DNA of 39,171 nucleotides from a virus. The translations under genes and the position numbers were made by a program. Position 1 is the first letter of the stretch; the number at the start of each line of letters is the position of its first letter. The DNA lies in the IMG/VR virus record IMGVR_UViG_3300044732_002359, positions 1-39,171 of that record; one strand, written 5' to 3'. This document shows, one piece after another, positions 5,992 through 12,881 of this stretch. The notes below the pieces were generated by a model, which saw only the letters and a program-made list of their open reading frames with translations, searched no databases and had not been told where the DNA came from.

Positions 5992-6064
5992 GGCTCCATG
6001 GTTGAATGGCAACAATGCCGGCTTGTCACGCCGTGTGGTACGGGTTCGAATCCCGTTGGAGCCG
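5992..6064 (+). tRNA. tRNA-Asp (GUC)
   Basis: Acceptor GGCTCCA/TGGAGCC, anticodon arm CCGGC-TTGTCAC-GCCGT (GUC) with one mismatch at the outer pair, T loop TTCGAAT. Discriminator G. Confidence 0.9.
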
Positions 6065-6082
6065 CAAAAAGAGGAATAACTT

Positions 6083-6118
6083 GTGTAGGTGCCTCAGGGG
6101 ACTGCAGCCCCACTACAC
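6083..6118 (+). other. Hairpin in the Asp-Gln tRNA spacer
   Basis: GTGTAG (6083-6088) pairs with CTACAC (6113-6118), enclosing GGGG/CCCC with loop ACTGCAG. It is compact and perfect, like the other spacer hairpins in this cluster. Confidence 0.45.
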
Positions 6119-6125
6119 TCCATTT

Positions 6126-6196
6126 TGTCCCTTCATCTAATGGCAGGATATCAGATTTTGATTCTGAGTATGTTGGTTCGAATCCAGCAGGGACAA
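6126..6196 (+). tRNA. tRNA-Gln (UUG)
   Basis: Acceptor TGTCCCT/AGGGACA, anticodon arm TCAGA-TTTTGAT-TCTGA (UUG), T loop TTCGAAT. Last tRNA of the first cluster. Confidence 0.92.
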
Positions 6197-6220
6197 CTTT
6201 TTTAATTCAAATTTTTTTAT

Positions 6221-6232
6221 TATATTTGCTCT
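6221..6232 (+). promoter_or_regulatory. TATATTTG promoter, leaderless start at 6233
   Basis: TATATTTG ends exactly 4 nt before the ATG at 6233 (spacer CTCT). A -7 box this close predicts transcription starting at or near the A of ATG, so the mRNA would have no leader. Confidence 0.6.
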
Positions 6233-6844
6233 ATGAACTCAACTAATTTAAAATTAAAATACTCAATTGGGAAAATTGATGAAATTAAAAATCTTGATGG
6301 TGACACTAAAGAAAGGTTGTTACTTGAGTTATTGGGTGAGATGTCTAAAGATAAGAACTCTTCTACATTTAGAGAGGGTGTTACTCTTGGGGTATTAGGT
6401 AAAAACCAAAGTGTTACTAAATTGGGTTATGATTCTGATGATGAACCAATTGAGGTTAAACCTAAGAATATTTCATCAGACTCTAATAAAAAATTTGATG
6501 GGTCTGGTAATTTTAGTGATTTTACTTGGGCGAGACATAAAAAATATAAGAATGACAACGTCAAAATGATGGTGTCAGGATTTTTAGACGGTAAAGTTTT
6601 ATTTGTTATTAGTTTTGATTACAATTCAAATGATTTTGTAACTGAGATTGAAAGACAATTAACTAAACATTTACCTGATGGTGATGTTAGCAGTAGATAT
6701 GTTAGAAGTGTTAAATTTAGTTATAAGCATTTTAACACTTCTGATAGTTTAAAAATTGAATATTTGTCTCCTGAGTTTAAAACATTTGAGAACAAATTCA
6801 CTAAACCTTTTTATTCCTTTATACTTAAATATGAATCTAATTAA
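6233..6844 (+). CDS. Probable type II restriction endonuclease (PD-(D/E)xK)
   Basis: The 203-residue product has a PD-(D/E)xK-like signature: Asp67 in KLGYDSDDEP, then Glu74-x-Lys76 in IEVKPKN. 'EVKPKN' after an acidic strand is common in type II endonucleases. The N-terminal third is helical (IDEIKNLDGDTKERLLLELL), and the C-terminal half is beta-rich with basic residues that could bind DNA. The gene overlaps the start of a DNA methyltransferase by 14 nt on the same strand, the usual architecture of a restriction-modification pair. I infer that it cuts unmodified DNA at the site the methylase protects. It could degrade host or competing phage DNA. No close family name comes to mind, so the call rests on motif plus neighbour. 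Confidence 0.65.
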   Translation: MNSTNLKLKYSIGKIDEIKNLDGDTKERLLLELLGEMSKDKNSSTFREGVTLGVLGKNQSVTKLGYDSDDEPIEVKPKNISSDSNKKFDGSGNFSDFTWARHKKYKNDNVKMMVSGFLDGKVLFVISFDYNSNDFVTEIERQLTKHLPDGDVSSRYVRSVKFSYKHFNTSDSLKIEYLSPEFKTFENKFTKPFYSFILKYESN

Positions 6845-7649
6845 TGAAATAGTTTTAGGGGATGTTCTTGAAACTTTAAAACAAATACCTGATAATAGTT
6901 TTGACTTAGGTGTTACTTCACCACCATACAATAAACAAAAGAATAGGAAAGGGGTGTTGGTAAAGGATATTAAGTATTCGGATATTACTGATAATTCTGA
7001 TGAATCTGATTACCAAGTTGAACAAATTGAAATACTAAATGAACTATATAGAACTATAAAACCTGGTGGTTCATTTTTCTATAATCATAAAATTAGATGG
7101 GATAAAGGTGAAATGTTCCATCCGATTGATTGGTTGAAAAAAACTGATTGGGTGGTAAAACAAGAGATTGTTTGGGACCGTAATATTGCTGCTAACATTA
7201 GAGGATGGAGATTTTGGCAAGTTGAGGAAAGAATATATTGGCTATATAAACCAAAAAACAAAGGTGATAATGGAGCTGAGCTAATGTCAAAACACGCTTT
7301 GATGACATCAGTTTGGAGACTTAGACCTGAGATGGATAAGACGGTAGTATTCAATCACCCGGCACCATTCCCAATTGAGATACCGACAAGGTGCATCTAT
7401 TCAATTTTGGATGATTTGAAAAATTGTTTGGTGATTGACCCTTATATGGGGAGCGGAACAAGTGCGGTTGCAACTAGACTACTCGGACACAATTATTTTG
7501 GTATTGATATTTCCGAGGAGTATATTGGTAATGCTAATTTTAGATTGAACAATATTACTGAAAAAGAGATTGAAAGATTCAACAATGAATTGTCGTTACA
7601 TAAAGTGAATAAAACGTATAAACAAAGGAAAGAGGAAAAACTTAAATAA
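6831..7649 (+). CDS. Type II DNA methyltransferase (beta class, SPPY)
   Basis: The 272-residue enzyme has catalytic motif IV TSPPYN (residues 29-34) near the N terminus and the SAM-binding motif DPYMGSGTSAVAT (from residue 203) near the C terminus. This order defines the beta class of amino methyltransferases (N4-cytosine or N6-adenine). The region between, about residues 60-190, is the likely target-recognition part. LLGHNYFGIDISEEYIGNA is a typical end of motif I-II. I place the start at 6831, because the open frame upstream runs through the endonuclease gene and MNLINEIVLGDVLETLKQIP is the normal beginning of this family. It overlaps the probable endonuclease by 14 nt. The base it methylates cannot be read from the sequence. 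Confidence 0.9.
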   Translation: MNLINEIVLGDVLETLKQIPDNSFDLGVTSPPYNKQKNRKGVLVKDIKYSDITDNSDESDYQVEQIEILNELYRTIKPGGSFFYNHKIRWDKGEMFHPIDWLKKTDWVVKQEIVWDRNIAANIRGWRFWQVEERIYWLYKPKNKGDNGAELMSKHALMTSVWRLRPEMDKTVVFNHPAPFPIEIPTRCIYSILDDLKNCLVIDPYMGSGTSAVATRLLGHNYFGIDISEEYIGNANFRLNNITEKEIERFNNELSLHKVNKTYKQRKEEKLK

Positions 7650-7650
7650 T

Positions 7651-7842
7651 ATGAAAACACTTTGGAAAACATTAATCTATCCATTTCAGATGATATGGGA
7701 TAGTATCTTTGATAACGACGCACATAAGATTGTATCAAAACAAGGACAGAAGGAACTATTGATACGGATAATGAAACACGACGAGGAAGCTGGGATGTAT
7801 GATGTGGATTTCAGTGAAAAGTCAAAAGAAAATTTGGATTAA
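7651..7842 (+). CDS. Small hypothetical protein (63 aa)
   Basis: This 63-residue protein begins one base after the methyltransferase stop, so it belongs to the same transcript. The N terminus is aromatic and amphipathic (KTLWKTLIYPFQMIWDSIFD) and could lie on a membrane surface, but no clear transmembrane span is present. The rest is charged (IVSKQGQKELLIRIMKHDEE). I do not recognise the family and see no catalytic motif. Its position suggests it could accompany the restriction-modification genes, but this may be chance. Confidence 0.55.
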   Translation: MKTLWKTLIYPFQMIWDSIFDNDAHKIVSKQGQKELLIRIMKHDEEAGMYDVDFSEKSKENLD

Positions 7843-7856
7843 CAAGAACATCACAG

Positions 7857-7868
7857 TATATTTGTCAA
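7857..7868 (+). promoter_or_regulatory. TATATTTG promoter, leaderless start at 7869
   Basis: TATATTTG followed by TCAA then ATG: the same 4-nt spacing seen at 6233, 12356, 21718, 22701, 32039 and 33440. Confidence 0.6.
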
Positions 7869-8234
7869 ATGGAAAAGGAATTTGTACCCTACGAGTTGGC
7901 GGTTAAACTCAAAGCACTTGGATTTGATGAAGAATGTTTGAGTTATTATTTTAATAAACAACTATCATTTGGTTCTAAAACTTCTTATGGTGAAGTAGTA
8001 GAAGCACCACTCTTCCAACAAGCATTCCGTTGGTTTAGAGAGAAGTACGAGTTATTTCATTCAACTAACTACCAAGATGATAATTCTGGTTCAGGTAGTT
8101 TTGATTACGAGATTCTTGATAAAAGAGGGAAACATCAACAAGATGATGACTCTCCTGAATTTGATACCTATGAAGAAGCAGAACTTGCTTGTCTTACCAA
8201 GTTAATTGAAATTGTTGAACAAACTAAAAGATAA
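7869..8234 (+). CDS. Conserved Bacteroidetes phage protein (121 aa)
   Basis: The 121-residue product has the pattern EFVPYELAVKLKALGFDEEC, then FQQAFRWFREKYELFHS, then TYEEAELACLTKLIEIV. From memory, this layout belongs to a very common uncharacterised family in Bacteroidetes genomes, phages and plasmids. A short polar loop with Ser/Gly/Asp (NSGSGSFDYEI) lies in the middle. No catalytic residues are evident and no function is known to me. It is transcribed from its own leaderless TATATTTG promoter and is followed by another promoter, so it is a single-gene unit. Confidence 0.75.
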   Translation: MEKEFVPYELAVKLKALGFDEECLSYYFNKQLSFGSKTSYGEVVEAPLFQQAFRWFREKYELFHSTNYQDDNSGSGSFDYEILDKRGKHQQDDDSPEFDTYEEAELACLTKLIEIVEQTKR

Positions 8235-8267
8235 TTAAAATAAAATTTGGACTGACAGGAACTTTGA

Positions 8268-8275
8268 TATATATT
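8268..8275 (+). promoter_or_regulatory. TAnnTTTG promoter, gene 8299
   Basis: TATATTTG lies about 20 nt before the ATG at 8299, giving a short leader (TAATCACAAACCGATAAGAAT). Confidence 0.5.
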
Positions 8276-8298
8276 TGTAATCACAAACCGATAAGAAT

Positions 8299-8595
8299 AT
8301 GACACAGAAACAACAAGATGCTCTTGACAACATAATGGATAACTTTGACTTTGACCAAGTTCATAAGGTAATGGTATTCCTTAATTGGAAATGGGCGAAT
8401 AGTAATGGTGGCCTTGAGGTACCTGAAAAATATGAATTAAGAAGTGAAGCAAGACGACTTTTGAAAATGGCGATTGAGGAAAAGACGACTGTATCAACTG
8501 GCGGATTCTTAGCTGAATACATTGATGAAGATGGTGGATGGATGGATTTGAAGTTTGTTGTATCAGATTGGGATGAAGAGGTAAAAAATGGGTAA
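8299..8595 (+). CDS. Hypothetical protein (98 aa)
   Basis: The 98-residue product reads MTQKQQDALDNIMDNFDFDQ, VHKVMVFLNWKWANSNGGLE, then EARRLLKMAIEEKTTVSTGG. It has a helical N-terminal half and a beta-rich acidic C terminus. Similar short proteins occur in Bacteroidetes phages; no function is known to me. There is no signal peptide, no metal site and no membrane span. It has its own promoter and is followed 3 nt later by another small gene, so the two are probably co-transcribed. Confidence 0.65.
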   Translation: MTQKQQDALDNIMDNFDFDQVHKVMVFLNWKWANSNGGLEVPEKYELRSEARRLLKMAIEEKTTVSTGGFLAEYIDEDGGWMDLKFVVSDWDEEVKNG

Positions 8596-8598
8596 GGT

Positions 8599-8775
8599 AT
8601 GACAAATAAAGAAAAAATTGTAACCTTTAGTTGTAGTAAATCTGTTCATATATACGGACCAAAAAGTGGATTACTACCAAGGTCTCCGTATAGAACTCAC
8701 CCAACCATTGATGAAGCGAAAAAGTTTTTAACTGAAAGGGAAGGGGATTATGAAATAAAATTAGTATATTTGTAA
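8599..8775 (+). CDS. Small hypothetical protein (58 aa)
   Basis: This 58-codon frame starts 3 nt after the stop of the preceding gene. The product is MTNKEKIVTFSCSKSVHIYG followed by PKSGLLPRSPYRTHPTIDEA and a charged end (KKFLTEREGDYEIKLVYL). The 'TIDEAKKFL' segment looks like the helix of a small alpha/beta domain. I cannot name the family. The final codons (GTATATTTGTAA) also spell a TAnnTTTG box, so the gene end doubles as a promoter for the tRNA-like region that follows. Confidence 0.6.
   Translation: MTNKEKIVTFSCSKSVHIYGPKSGLLPRSPYRTHPTIDEAKKFLTEREGDYEIKLVYL
8765..8775 (+). promoter_or_regulatory. TATATTTG promoter overlapping a stop codon
   Basis: AGTATATTTGTAA lies at the end of the 58-aa gene and reads into the tRNA-like elements that start at 8782. 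Confidence 0.45.
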
Positions 8776-8781
8776 AATAAT

Positions 8782-8902
8782 TAGTCAGGTAATGCGTAAT
8801 GTGGAAACGGCATCACATCCTGAAAACACCACGGTCCATAACCATTTGGACGCGAGAAGTATAAAGGTTGCATTGTTGGGGGTTCGAATCCTCTCCTGAC
8901 TA
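8782..8902 (+). ncRNA. tRNA-like element A (121 nt)
   Basis: TAGTCAGG (8782-8789) pairs perfectly with CCTGACTA (8895-8902), and a T arm with loop TTCGAAT and a GGGGG/CCTCT stem precedes the 3' strand. A D-like stem ATGC/GCAT is present. The central part is about 45 nt too long and has no canonical 7-nt anticodon loop; GTCCA/TGGAC encloses eight bases. The acceptor is shared with elements B, C and D. It could be an intron-containing tRNA or a tRNA mimic. Confidence 0.5.
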
Positions 8903-9058
8903 CACGGTCTGGCTCATCACCAGATAGTATGTCCAATACGATGAGAAATGGTATGATAACCATAGGGAACTTCTGATAGGGAAACGCTCTATCCGGTCTA
9001 ACTAGCCGCGGGAAATATCAAAGAGGATGCAAAGAACAACGTGCTCTCGTAGTTAACA
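8903..9058 (+). other. Structured spacer between tRNA-like elements
   Basis: No ORF here. Readable hairpins include CTCATC/GATGAG, ATGGT-ATGAT-AACCAT and GATAG/CTATC. GGGAAACGCTC (8979-8989) is repeated exactly at 9174-9184, each time upstream of a tRNA-like element. Confidence 0.35.
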
Positions 9059-9168
9059 TAGTCAGGTGGCGGAATTGGTTTGCCTTAGCAGTAGCAGACA
9101 CTACACAAAAATTGGCCGAATGTCAACGATACCAAAAGCTAATACAGGTTCGAATCCTGTCCTGACTA
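9059..9168 (+). ncRNA. tRNA-like element B (110 nt)
   Basis: Same acceptor TAGTCAGG/CCTGACTA and a perfect T arm ACAGG-TTCGAAT-CCTGT. The D arm is GGC/GCC around GGAATTGGTTT. The next stem, TTAGC/GCTAA, encloses about 50 nt holding GTAG-CAGACA-CTAC and TTGG/CCAA hairpins rather than an anticodon loop. Only one base separates GCTAA from the T stem. The acceptor and T half is tRNA-like; the decoding half is not. Confidence 0.5.
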
Positions 9169-9230
9169 CTAACGGGAAACGCTCACTAACCCTTATAATA
9201 GTGTGATGACAGCTCGGAAAGACGGCAAAA

Positions 9231-9319
9231 TAGTCAGGTGGTGGAATTGGTTGCCATACAAACTTGGAGGGTTACTTACTTTAAGTCCCTGAATACAGGT
9301 TCGAATCCTGTCCTGACTA
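9231..9319 (+). tRNA. tRNA-like element C, possible tRNA-Ser (GGA)
   Basis: The acceptor and T arm are identical to element B. The D arm GTGG/CCAT is acceptable. A candidate anticodon loop TTGGAGG (GGA, Ser) sits on only three pairs (AAC/GTT). A long variable arm ACTT-ACTTT-AAGT fits a class II tRNA such as Ser. It is the most tRNA-like of the four TAGTCAGG elements but remains weak. Confidence 0.45.
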
Positions 9320-9347
9320 CAAAAATTAAAATTAAAAAACAAAAAGT

Positions 9348-9464
9348 ATGATTGGGATTCTATTGTTTATATTATTGGGTACGTGGGTGATAATAACGGA
9401 AGGAAACATTTTTTTAAGAAAAAAAGATGATGATGGTGACCACTATCACCAATCAATGGATTGA
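9348..9464 (+). CDS. Small membrane protein (38 aa)
   Basis: This 38-codon frame lies between tRNA-like elements. The first 17 residues are hydrophobic (MIGILLFILLGTWVIITEGN) and form one likely transmembrane segment, followed by a charged, His/Asp-rich tail (RKKDDDGDHYHQSMD). The preceding AAAATTAAAAAACAAAAAGT is a plausible AT-rich leader for a Bacteroidetes gene. I cannot assign a function. It may be a small phage membrane effector. Only length and hydrophobic pattern support it. Confidence 0.45.
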   Translation: MIGILLFILLGTWVIITEGNIFLRKKDDDGDHYHQSMD

Positions 9465-9682
9465 TAAAGGTAATGAGTAAGAGATACTCAACGGTCTTCG
9501 AATCAAGACCTAAAGAATGATTCCGCAGAATGTCTACGGCGCGAGTGGGACATCGTGGGATAAAGGGACTGACACAATCCCTCCCAGTAGTGTTGGATGT
9601 TTTTAACGGGTAAGACCAGCAGGTTTTTAAGAAATAGAAAACCGATATATCTACTCACCTATAATCTCAGGGTGGGGAACTT
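9465..9682 (+). other. Structured RNA-like spacer upstream of tRNA-Leu
   Basis: No ORF. Hairpins GAGTA/TACTC, GGTCTT-CGAATC-AAGACC and nested TGGGA/TCCCA around GGGAT/ATCCC are visible in the first half. It is GC-richer than genes. It may be part of the tRNA transcript or a separate small RNA. Confidence 0.4.
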
Positions 9683-9758
9683 GCCCCCTTGGCGGAATAG
9701 GCAGACGCACATCGCTTAGAACGATGTTTTAGTGAGAGTTCGAGTCTCTCAGGGGGTA
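9683..9758 (+). tRNA. tRNA-Leu (UAG)
   Basis: The acceptor GCCCCCT/AGGGGGT, the anticodon stem CATCG/CGATG with loop CTTAGAA (UAG) and the T arm with loop TTCGAGT are all good. The variable region TTTTAGT is short for tRNA-Leu. CCA not encoded. Confidence 0.88.
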
Positions 9759-9772
9759 CAAATCCCATAATA

Positions 9773-9780
9773 GTATATTT
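9773..9780 (+). promoter_or_regulatory. ATATTTAT-type promoter, secreted nuclease
   Basis: ATATTTAT ends 6 nt before the second ATG (9787) and directly abuts the first (9781). By analogy with other genes, where 4-8 nt separate box and start, 9787 is the preferred start. Confidence 0.5.
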
Positions 9781-9786
9781 ATGATT

Positions 9787-10410
9787 ATGAAAAATATATT
9801 ATTAGTTCTTTTAACATTTTGGGTATCCATTTCTTTTTCCCAATCTTATGATGTGGTTATTAAAAAACAAAACTACACTTCTTACTTTGAATATGATTAT
9901 GTAAATCCTACGGTTGTGACTTATAAGTTATATCACGGAGGTGGTGATTGTAAGAGAGACAAGTTCTATTTTAAAAACGACGAGTCATTTAAGACTGCGA
10001 CAGACCAAGATTATTCTAAATCAGGTTATGACAAGGGACATATGGCAAATGCTGAAGACTTTGCTTATGATTGTACTTTGGATGAATTAACATTCAGATA
10101 TTATAATTGTGTTCCACAACACCCAAGAATGAATAGAGGTCCTTGGAAGAAAGTTGAAACTGAAATTAGAAAGTGGAGTCAGGATAAAGAGTTGTTAGTT
10201 ATATGTATTAATGTATTTGGTGATAAGGACTTACCTAATACAAATGTTGCCATCCCAACGGAGTGTATTAAACTTGTTTATGACTATAAAACAAAGAAGC
10301 CAATTGCGGGTTATGTCTTCACAAACACGGCAAATCCTGTAATGACTCAGATGACACCTGACGAAATTGTTAAAAAGTATTCTATTACAATTAAGACCTT
10401 CTTAAATTAA
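9787..10410 (+). CDS. Secreted non-specific DNA/RNA endonuclease (NUC family)
   Basis: The 207-residue product has a cleavable signal peptide (MKNILLVLLTFWVSISFSQS), then a beta-beta-alpha-metal nuclease core. The catalytic motif is DKGHMANAEDF (residues 82-92, His85 as general base), with the metal-binding Asn116 in PQHPRMNRGPW. This matches the NucA/Serratia nuclease family (D-R/K-G-H motif). It acts on DNA and RNA without sequence preference, and the signal peptide places it in the periplasm or outside. A phage might use it to recycle nucleotides from lysed neighbours, thin extracellular DNA, or destroy incoming DNA of rivals in the periplasm. Start 9787 is chosen over 9781 from promoter spacing. 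The next gene also encodes an exported protein. Confidence 0.85.
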   Translation: MKNILLVLLTFWVSISFSQSYDVVIKKQNYTSYFEYDYVNPTVVTYKLYHGGGDCKRDKFYFKNDESFKTATDQDYSKSGYDKGHMANAEDFAYDCTLDELTFRYYNCVPQHPRMNRGPWKKVETEIRKWSQDKELLVICINVFGDKDLPNTNVAIPTECIKLVYDYKTKKPIAGYVFTNTANPVMTQMTPDEIVKKYSITIKTFLN

Positions 10411-10440
10411 ACAACTATTAATTATTGGTTTATGTCTTAG

Positions 10441-10451
10441 TTGATATTTAT
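10441..10451 (+). promoter_or_regulatory. ATATTTAT-type promoter, T9SS type B gene
   Basis: TTGATATTTATCAGCATG: the ATATTTAT element ends 4 nt before the ATG at 10456. A near-leaderless transcript is expected. Confidence 0.55.
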
Positions 10452-10455
10452 CAGC

Positions 10456-12033
10456 ATGAGACACCTATTCTTCCTCCTATTATTAATCCCCAATCTTATA
10501 CTTGCACAATGTGCTGGGATACCGTCATTCACATTAAATCCCGCTCCTGTTAATGGTAATTACGAACCAGGGACTGTTGTAACTATGTGTTACACTTTAA
10601 ATGGTTGGGATACTTCATTTGGTTCAAATTGGTTGGAGGGGTTTAGTATTAACTTAGGGCCTGGTTGGGTATCTTATACACCTATATCAGCACCTGATGA
10701 TTGTGGAGGAGCAACACCACCACAAGGATGGTTATGGTTGGAAAGTGTTACCAATAATGCGGGGACATTAACTGTTGGACCGGGTTACTTTTACGAGGGA
10801 CCACAAGGACCTACTGATGGAAATCCGGGAAATGATTGGGGTGACTTTGGAACAAATTGTTTATGGACTTTTTGTGTCCAATTACAAGTATCCGACCAAT
10901 GTGACCCACTTTCTTTATTGATTGAAGTTACACCTTATGCTGACGGAACGATGGGAAGTTGGGGAAATGAATCTTGTTTTGATGGACCATTTCAGGTATT
11001 CAATGGGGCAATCGCAGGAGGAGATGTTGATACGTCACCAATAACTTATGTGACGGATTCAGTTTGTGTTGGACTTATGCAACAATATTCAGTCGTTAAT
11101 ACACCTGGGTCAACATATGAATGGAGTGCTAATGGTGGATATTTTGGTATTGACCAAAATGGTTCAAATGTTGCGGATGTATATTGGGGAGCTTGGCCTG
11201 GAACTTATACATTATATGTTCAGGAAACAACTGCTGAAGGATGTGTTGGGGATGAAATAACTTTGGATATTACGGTTGTTGATACCTTGATTACATTTGG
11301 ACAACCAAGAACAGGTCTTTGTTTGGGAGATTCAACAAAACTATTTGCGTCACCATCAGGGGGATTTTGGGCCGGTGAGAATTTGGTTGGTAATACATTC
11401 ACAGGTTATAATTCAGGAACCTATCACCCAACTTATTTTGTCAACATACACGGATGTCCTGTTGCAGATTCTGTTGAAGTGTTTGTTAGAGAACCATTTA
11501 CATCACCAATAATTTATACGACATTACTAGATATTGATTTATGTCAAAATTCACCTGAACAATTTTATTATGTAAATGAAGAAGTTGGTGTTGAATATAC
11601 TTGGCATGTTGATGGTATCTTACAAGAAGATACTGATTTTGAATTATATCAGAATTGGTATGATACAACAATGTTACATACAATAACAGTTTATGGGACG
11701 GACACCATTGGATGTGAAAGTGAACTCGGTTATATATTAATTGATGTTGAAGCATGTCACAGATTATTTGTTCCAATATCATTCACACCAAATGGTGATG
11801 GGTACAATGATGCATTTAAAATTGTTGGTGAATCAATATATGAACCACATATGAAAATATTCAATAAAGATGGTATGGTTGTGTATGAAATCAAATCAAT
11901 AACTCAAACTTGGAATGGAAATGATGGAACAGGATATTTTTGTCCGAATGGAGTTTATAACTGGGTTATGACTTATAGGGACGATAGAGGGATTGGTCAC
12001 ACACAAAAAGGTCATATTGTTTTGATTCGTTAA
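10456..12033 (+). CDS. Exported protein with T9SS type B sorting domain
   Basis: The 525-residue product starts with a signal peptide (MRHLFFLLLLIPNLILAQ). Several beta-rich Ig/PKD-like repeats with paired cysteines follow, for example VCVGLMQQYSVVNTPGSTYE and LCLGDSTKLFASPSGG. It ends in a domain reading FVPISFTPNGDGYNDAFKIV, then MKIFNKDGMVVYE and WNGNDGTGYFCPNGVYNWVM. This is the gliding-motility-type (type B) C-terminal sorting domain of the type IX secretion system, so the protein should be carried across the outer membrane by the host T9SS and displayed or released. The repeat composition resembles Bacteroidetes adhesins. A phage copy could alter the infected cell's surface, block other phages, or have been picked up from the host. 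The upstream TTG at 10441 is not used as the start. Confidence 0.85.
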   Translation: MRHLFFLLLLIPNLILAQCAGIPSFTLNPAPVNGNYEPGTVVTMCYTLNGWDTSFGSNWLEGFSINLGPGWVSYTPISAPDDCGGATPPQGWLWLESVTNNAGTLTVGPGYFYEGPQGPTDGNPGNDWGDFGTNCLWTFCVQLQVSDQCDPLSLLIEVTPYADGTMGSWGNESCFDGPFQVFNGAIAGGDVDTSPITYVTDSVCVGLMQQYSVVNTPGSTYEWSANGGYFGIDQNGSNVADVYWGAWPGTYTLYVQETTAEGCVGDEITLDITVVDTLITFGQPRTGLCLGDSTKLFASPSGGFWAGENLVGNTFTGYNSGTYHPTYFVNIHGCPVADSVEVFVREPFTSPIIYTTLLDIDLCQNSPEQFYYVNEEVGVEYTWHVDGILQEDTDFELYQNWYDTTMLHTITVYGTDTIGCESELGYILIDVEACHRLFVPISFTPNGDGYNDAFKIVGESIYEPHMKIFNKDGMVVYEIKSITQTWNGNDGTGYFCPNGVYNWVMTYRDDRGIGHTQKGHIVLIR

Positions 12034-12041
12034 GATTTTTG

Positions 12042-12050
12042 CTTTATCTT
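12042..12050 (+). promoter_or_regulatory. TATCTTTG promoter, tRNA-Cys
   Basis: TTTATCTTTGTATTCAC lies about 16 nt before the tRNA at 12066 and matches TAnnTTTG. Confidence 0.5.
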
Positions 12051-12065
12051 TGTATTCACAAACAA

Positions 12066-12150
12066 GGTCGGGTGCTTGAGTGGTTGAAAAGAGCGGTCTG
12101 CAAAACCGTTTGACGAAAGTCACACGTCAGTTCGAATCTGACCCCGACCT
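12066..12150 (+). tRNA. tRNA-Cys (GCA) with long variable arm
   Basis: Acceptor GGTCGGG/CCCGACC, anticodon stem GCGGT/ACCGT with loop CTGCAAA (GCA), discriminator U as expected for Cys. Unusually, the variable region is long and forms TGAC-GAAA-GTCA, like a class II tRNA. The same 12-mer hairpin occurs in the spacer at 5932. Confidence 0.8.
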
Positions 12151-12166
12151 CAAAATTTTTCCCATT

Positions 12167-12328
12167 ATGTCTTGTTGTAAAGAATGTCCGTATAAGGTTG
12201 ATAACAACCACAATAGAAAGTTAAGAGAATTTACTGAAAGGACTGGTAGAAAACACACTTGTCATATGGTGAATCCAAAACTATGGGACACAAGTAATGA
12301 AAAAGAAATTTGTAAAAATTTTGTGTAA
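12167..12328 (+). CDS. Small Cys-rich protein, DUF6283-like
   Basis: The 53-residue product is MSCCKECPYKVDNNHNRKLR, then a helix, then HTCHMVNPKL and a final CKNF. The spacing CxxCPYK ... F/HTCHM ... C-x-x-F matches the pattern I recall for the short DUF6283 family, probably a metal-binding fold using the Cys/His set. Its function is unknown. The start is the ATG at 12167; the open frame further upstream runs through the tRNA gene and is not credible. It follows the tRNA-Cys by 16 nt and probably shares its transcript. Confidence 0.7.
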   Translation: MSCCKECPYKVDNNHNRKLREFTERTGRKHTCHMVNPKLWDTSNEKEICKNFV

Positions 12329-12344
12329 CTGAAAACTTTATATT

Positions 12345-12355
12345 ATCTTTGTCCT
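12345..12355 (+). promoter_or_regulatory. TATCTTTG promoter, leaderless start at 12356
   Basis: TATCTTTG, four bases (TCCT), then ATG. Same spacing as the other leaderless starts. Confidence 0.6.
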
Positions 12356-12616
12356 ATGAAAGTAAAATCAGAATTTGACCAGTTGATTGACAAGAAAAAT
12401 GATGTTAGAGACCAATTCATTCTTGTTGATAAAATCCTTAAAGAAACACGTCAGTTACAAGATAAGTCTCGTGGAAAAGGAATCTTTTGGAGAGACCTTG
12501 ACACATATTATGGTTGTGAAAAGAGAATTGAGCAACTAAATGGACTTAGAGATTCTCTTTCAGAGTATTATGAATACATTAGTGACCGAATTGAAGAAAT
12601 AGAAACCAATAAATAA
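12356..12616 (+). CDS. Hypothetical coiled-coil protein (86 aa)
   Basis: The 86-residue product is almost entirely helical with heptad-like spacing (FDQLIDKKNDVRDQFILVDK, then EKRIEQLNGLRDSLSEYYEY). A loop with aromatic and basic residues (KGIFWRDLDTYYGCEKR) breaks the helix in the middle, as in an antiparallel hairpin of helices. No known motif is seen. It has a strong leaderless promoter. The gene at 12625 follows 8 nt after its stop, so they form a two-gene unit. Confidence 0.65.
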   Translation: MKVKSEFDQLIDKKNDVRDQFILVDKILKETRQLQDKSRGKGIFWRDLDTYYGCEKRIEQLNGLRDSLSEYYEYISDRIEEIETNK

Positions 12617-12624
12617 AAAAATAT

Positions 12625-12837
12625 ATGAATAACTTTTTAGGTGGCGGGTTAGGTTTTTTCTTACAAACAGCAATGGACGAGATGTTCATTTATGAGAACA
12701 ATCGTGAACAATGGAAAGAATCTATCAAACGAAAGTTCCGTGAATCCCGTAATCTTCCACGAAAGAAGAAAAAACAAGTTAGAAAAGAACTTCAACTTGA
12801 TTGGAGAATTGCAAATTGGGACCCTTTTAAATTTTGA
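12625..12837 (+). CDS. Basic hypothetical protein (70 aa)
   Basis: The 70-residue product begins with a short Gly/Phe-rich hydrophobic stretch (MNNFLGGGLGFFLQTAMDEM). It continues with a strongly basic helix (KESIKRKFRESRNLPRKKKK, QVRKELQLDW). It could bind nucleic acid or a membrane surface; neither is shown. It follows the coiled-coil gene by 8 nt. I do not recognise the family. Confidence 0.6.
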   Translation: MNNFLGGGLGFFLQTAMDEMFIYENNREQWKESIKRKFRESRNLPRKKKKQVRKELQLDWRIANWDPFKF

Positions 12838-12855
12838 TAATTGAAAATTTCAATT

Positions 12856-12863
12856 TATATTTG
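12856..12863 (+). promoter_or_regulatory. TATATTTG promoter, gene 12882
   Basis: TTATATTTGTAGAAATAATT precedes the ATG at 12882 with a short leader ending AAACGATATG. Confidence 0.5.
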
Positions 12864-12881
12864 TAGAAATAATTAAACGAT

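Noticed and set aside
5732-6246. Open frames running across the tRNA cluster on both strands
   Set aside because: They read straight through well-formed tRNA genes and have no promoter or start context; the tRNAs explain the sequence.
6233-6844. Host genome island rather than phage DNA, suggested by R-M, T9SS and DoxX genes
   Set aside because: The surrounding phage-type genes, tRNA arrays, homing endonucleases and uniform promoter style run through the whole window, so host contamination is less likely, though acquisition of single host genes is likely.
8782-9168. A tmRNA or split tmRNA
   Set aside because: Although tRNA-like ends are present, there is no tag-peptide frame with an ALA-type ending and no pseudoknot chain; the units are too short.
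10441-10455. TTG start five codons upstream of the T9SS type B gene
   Set aside because: These bases form the ATATTTAT promoter element; the ATG at 10456 directly begins a good signal peptide.
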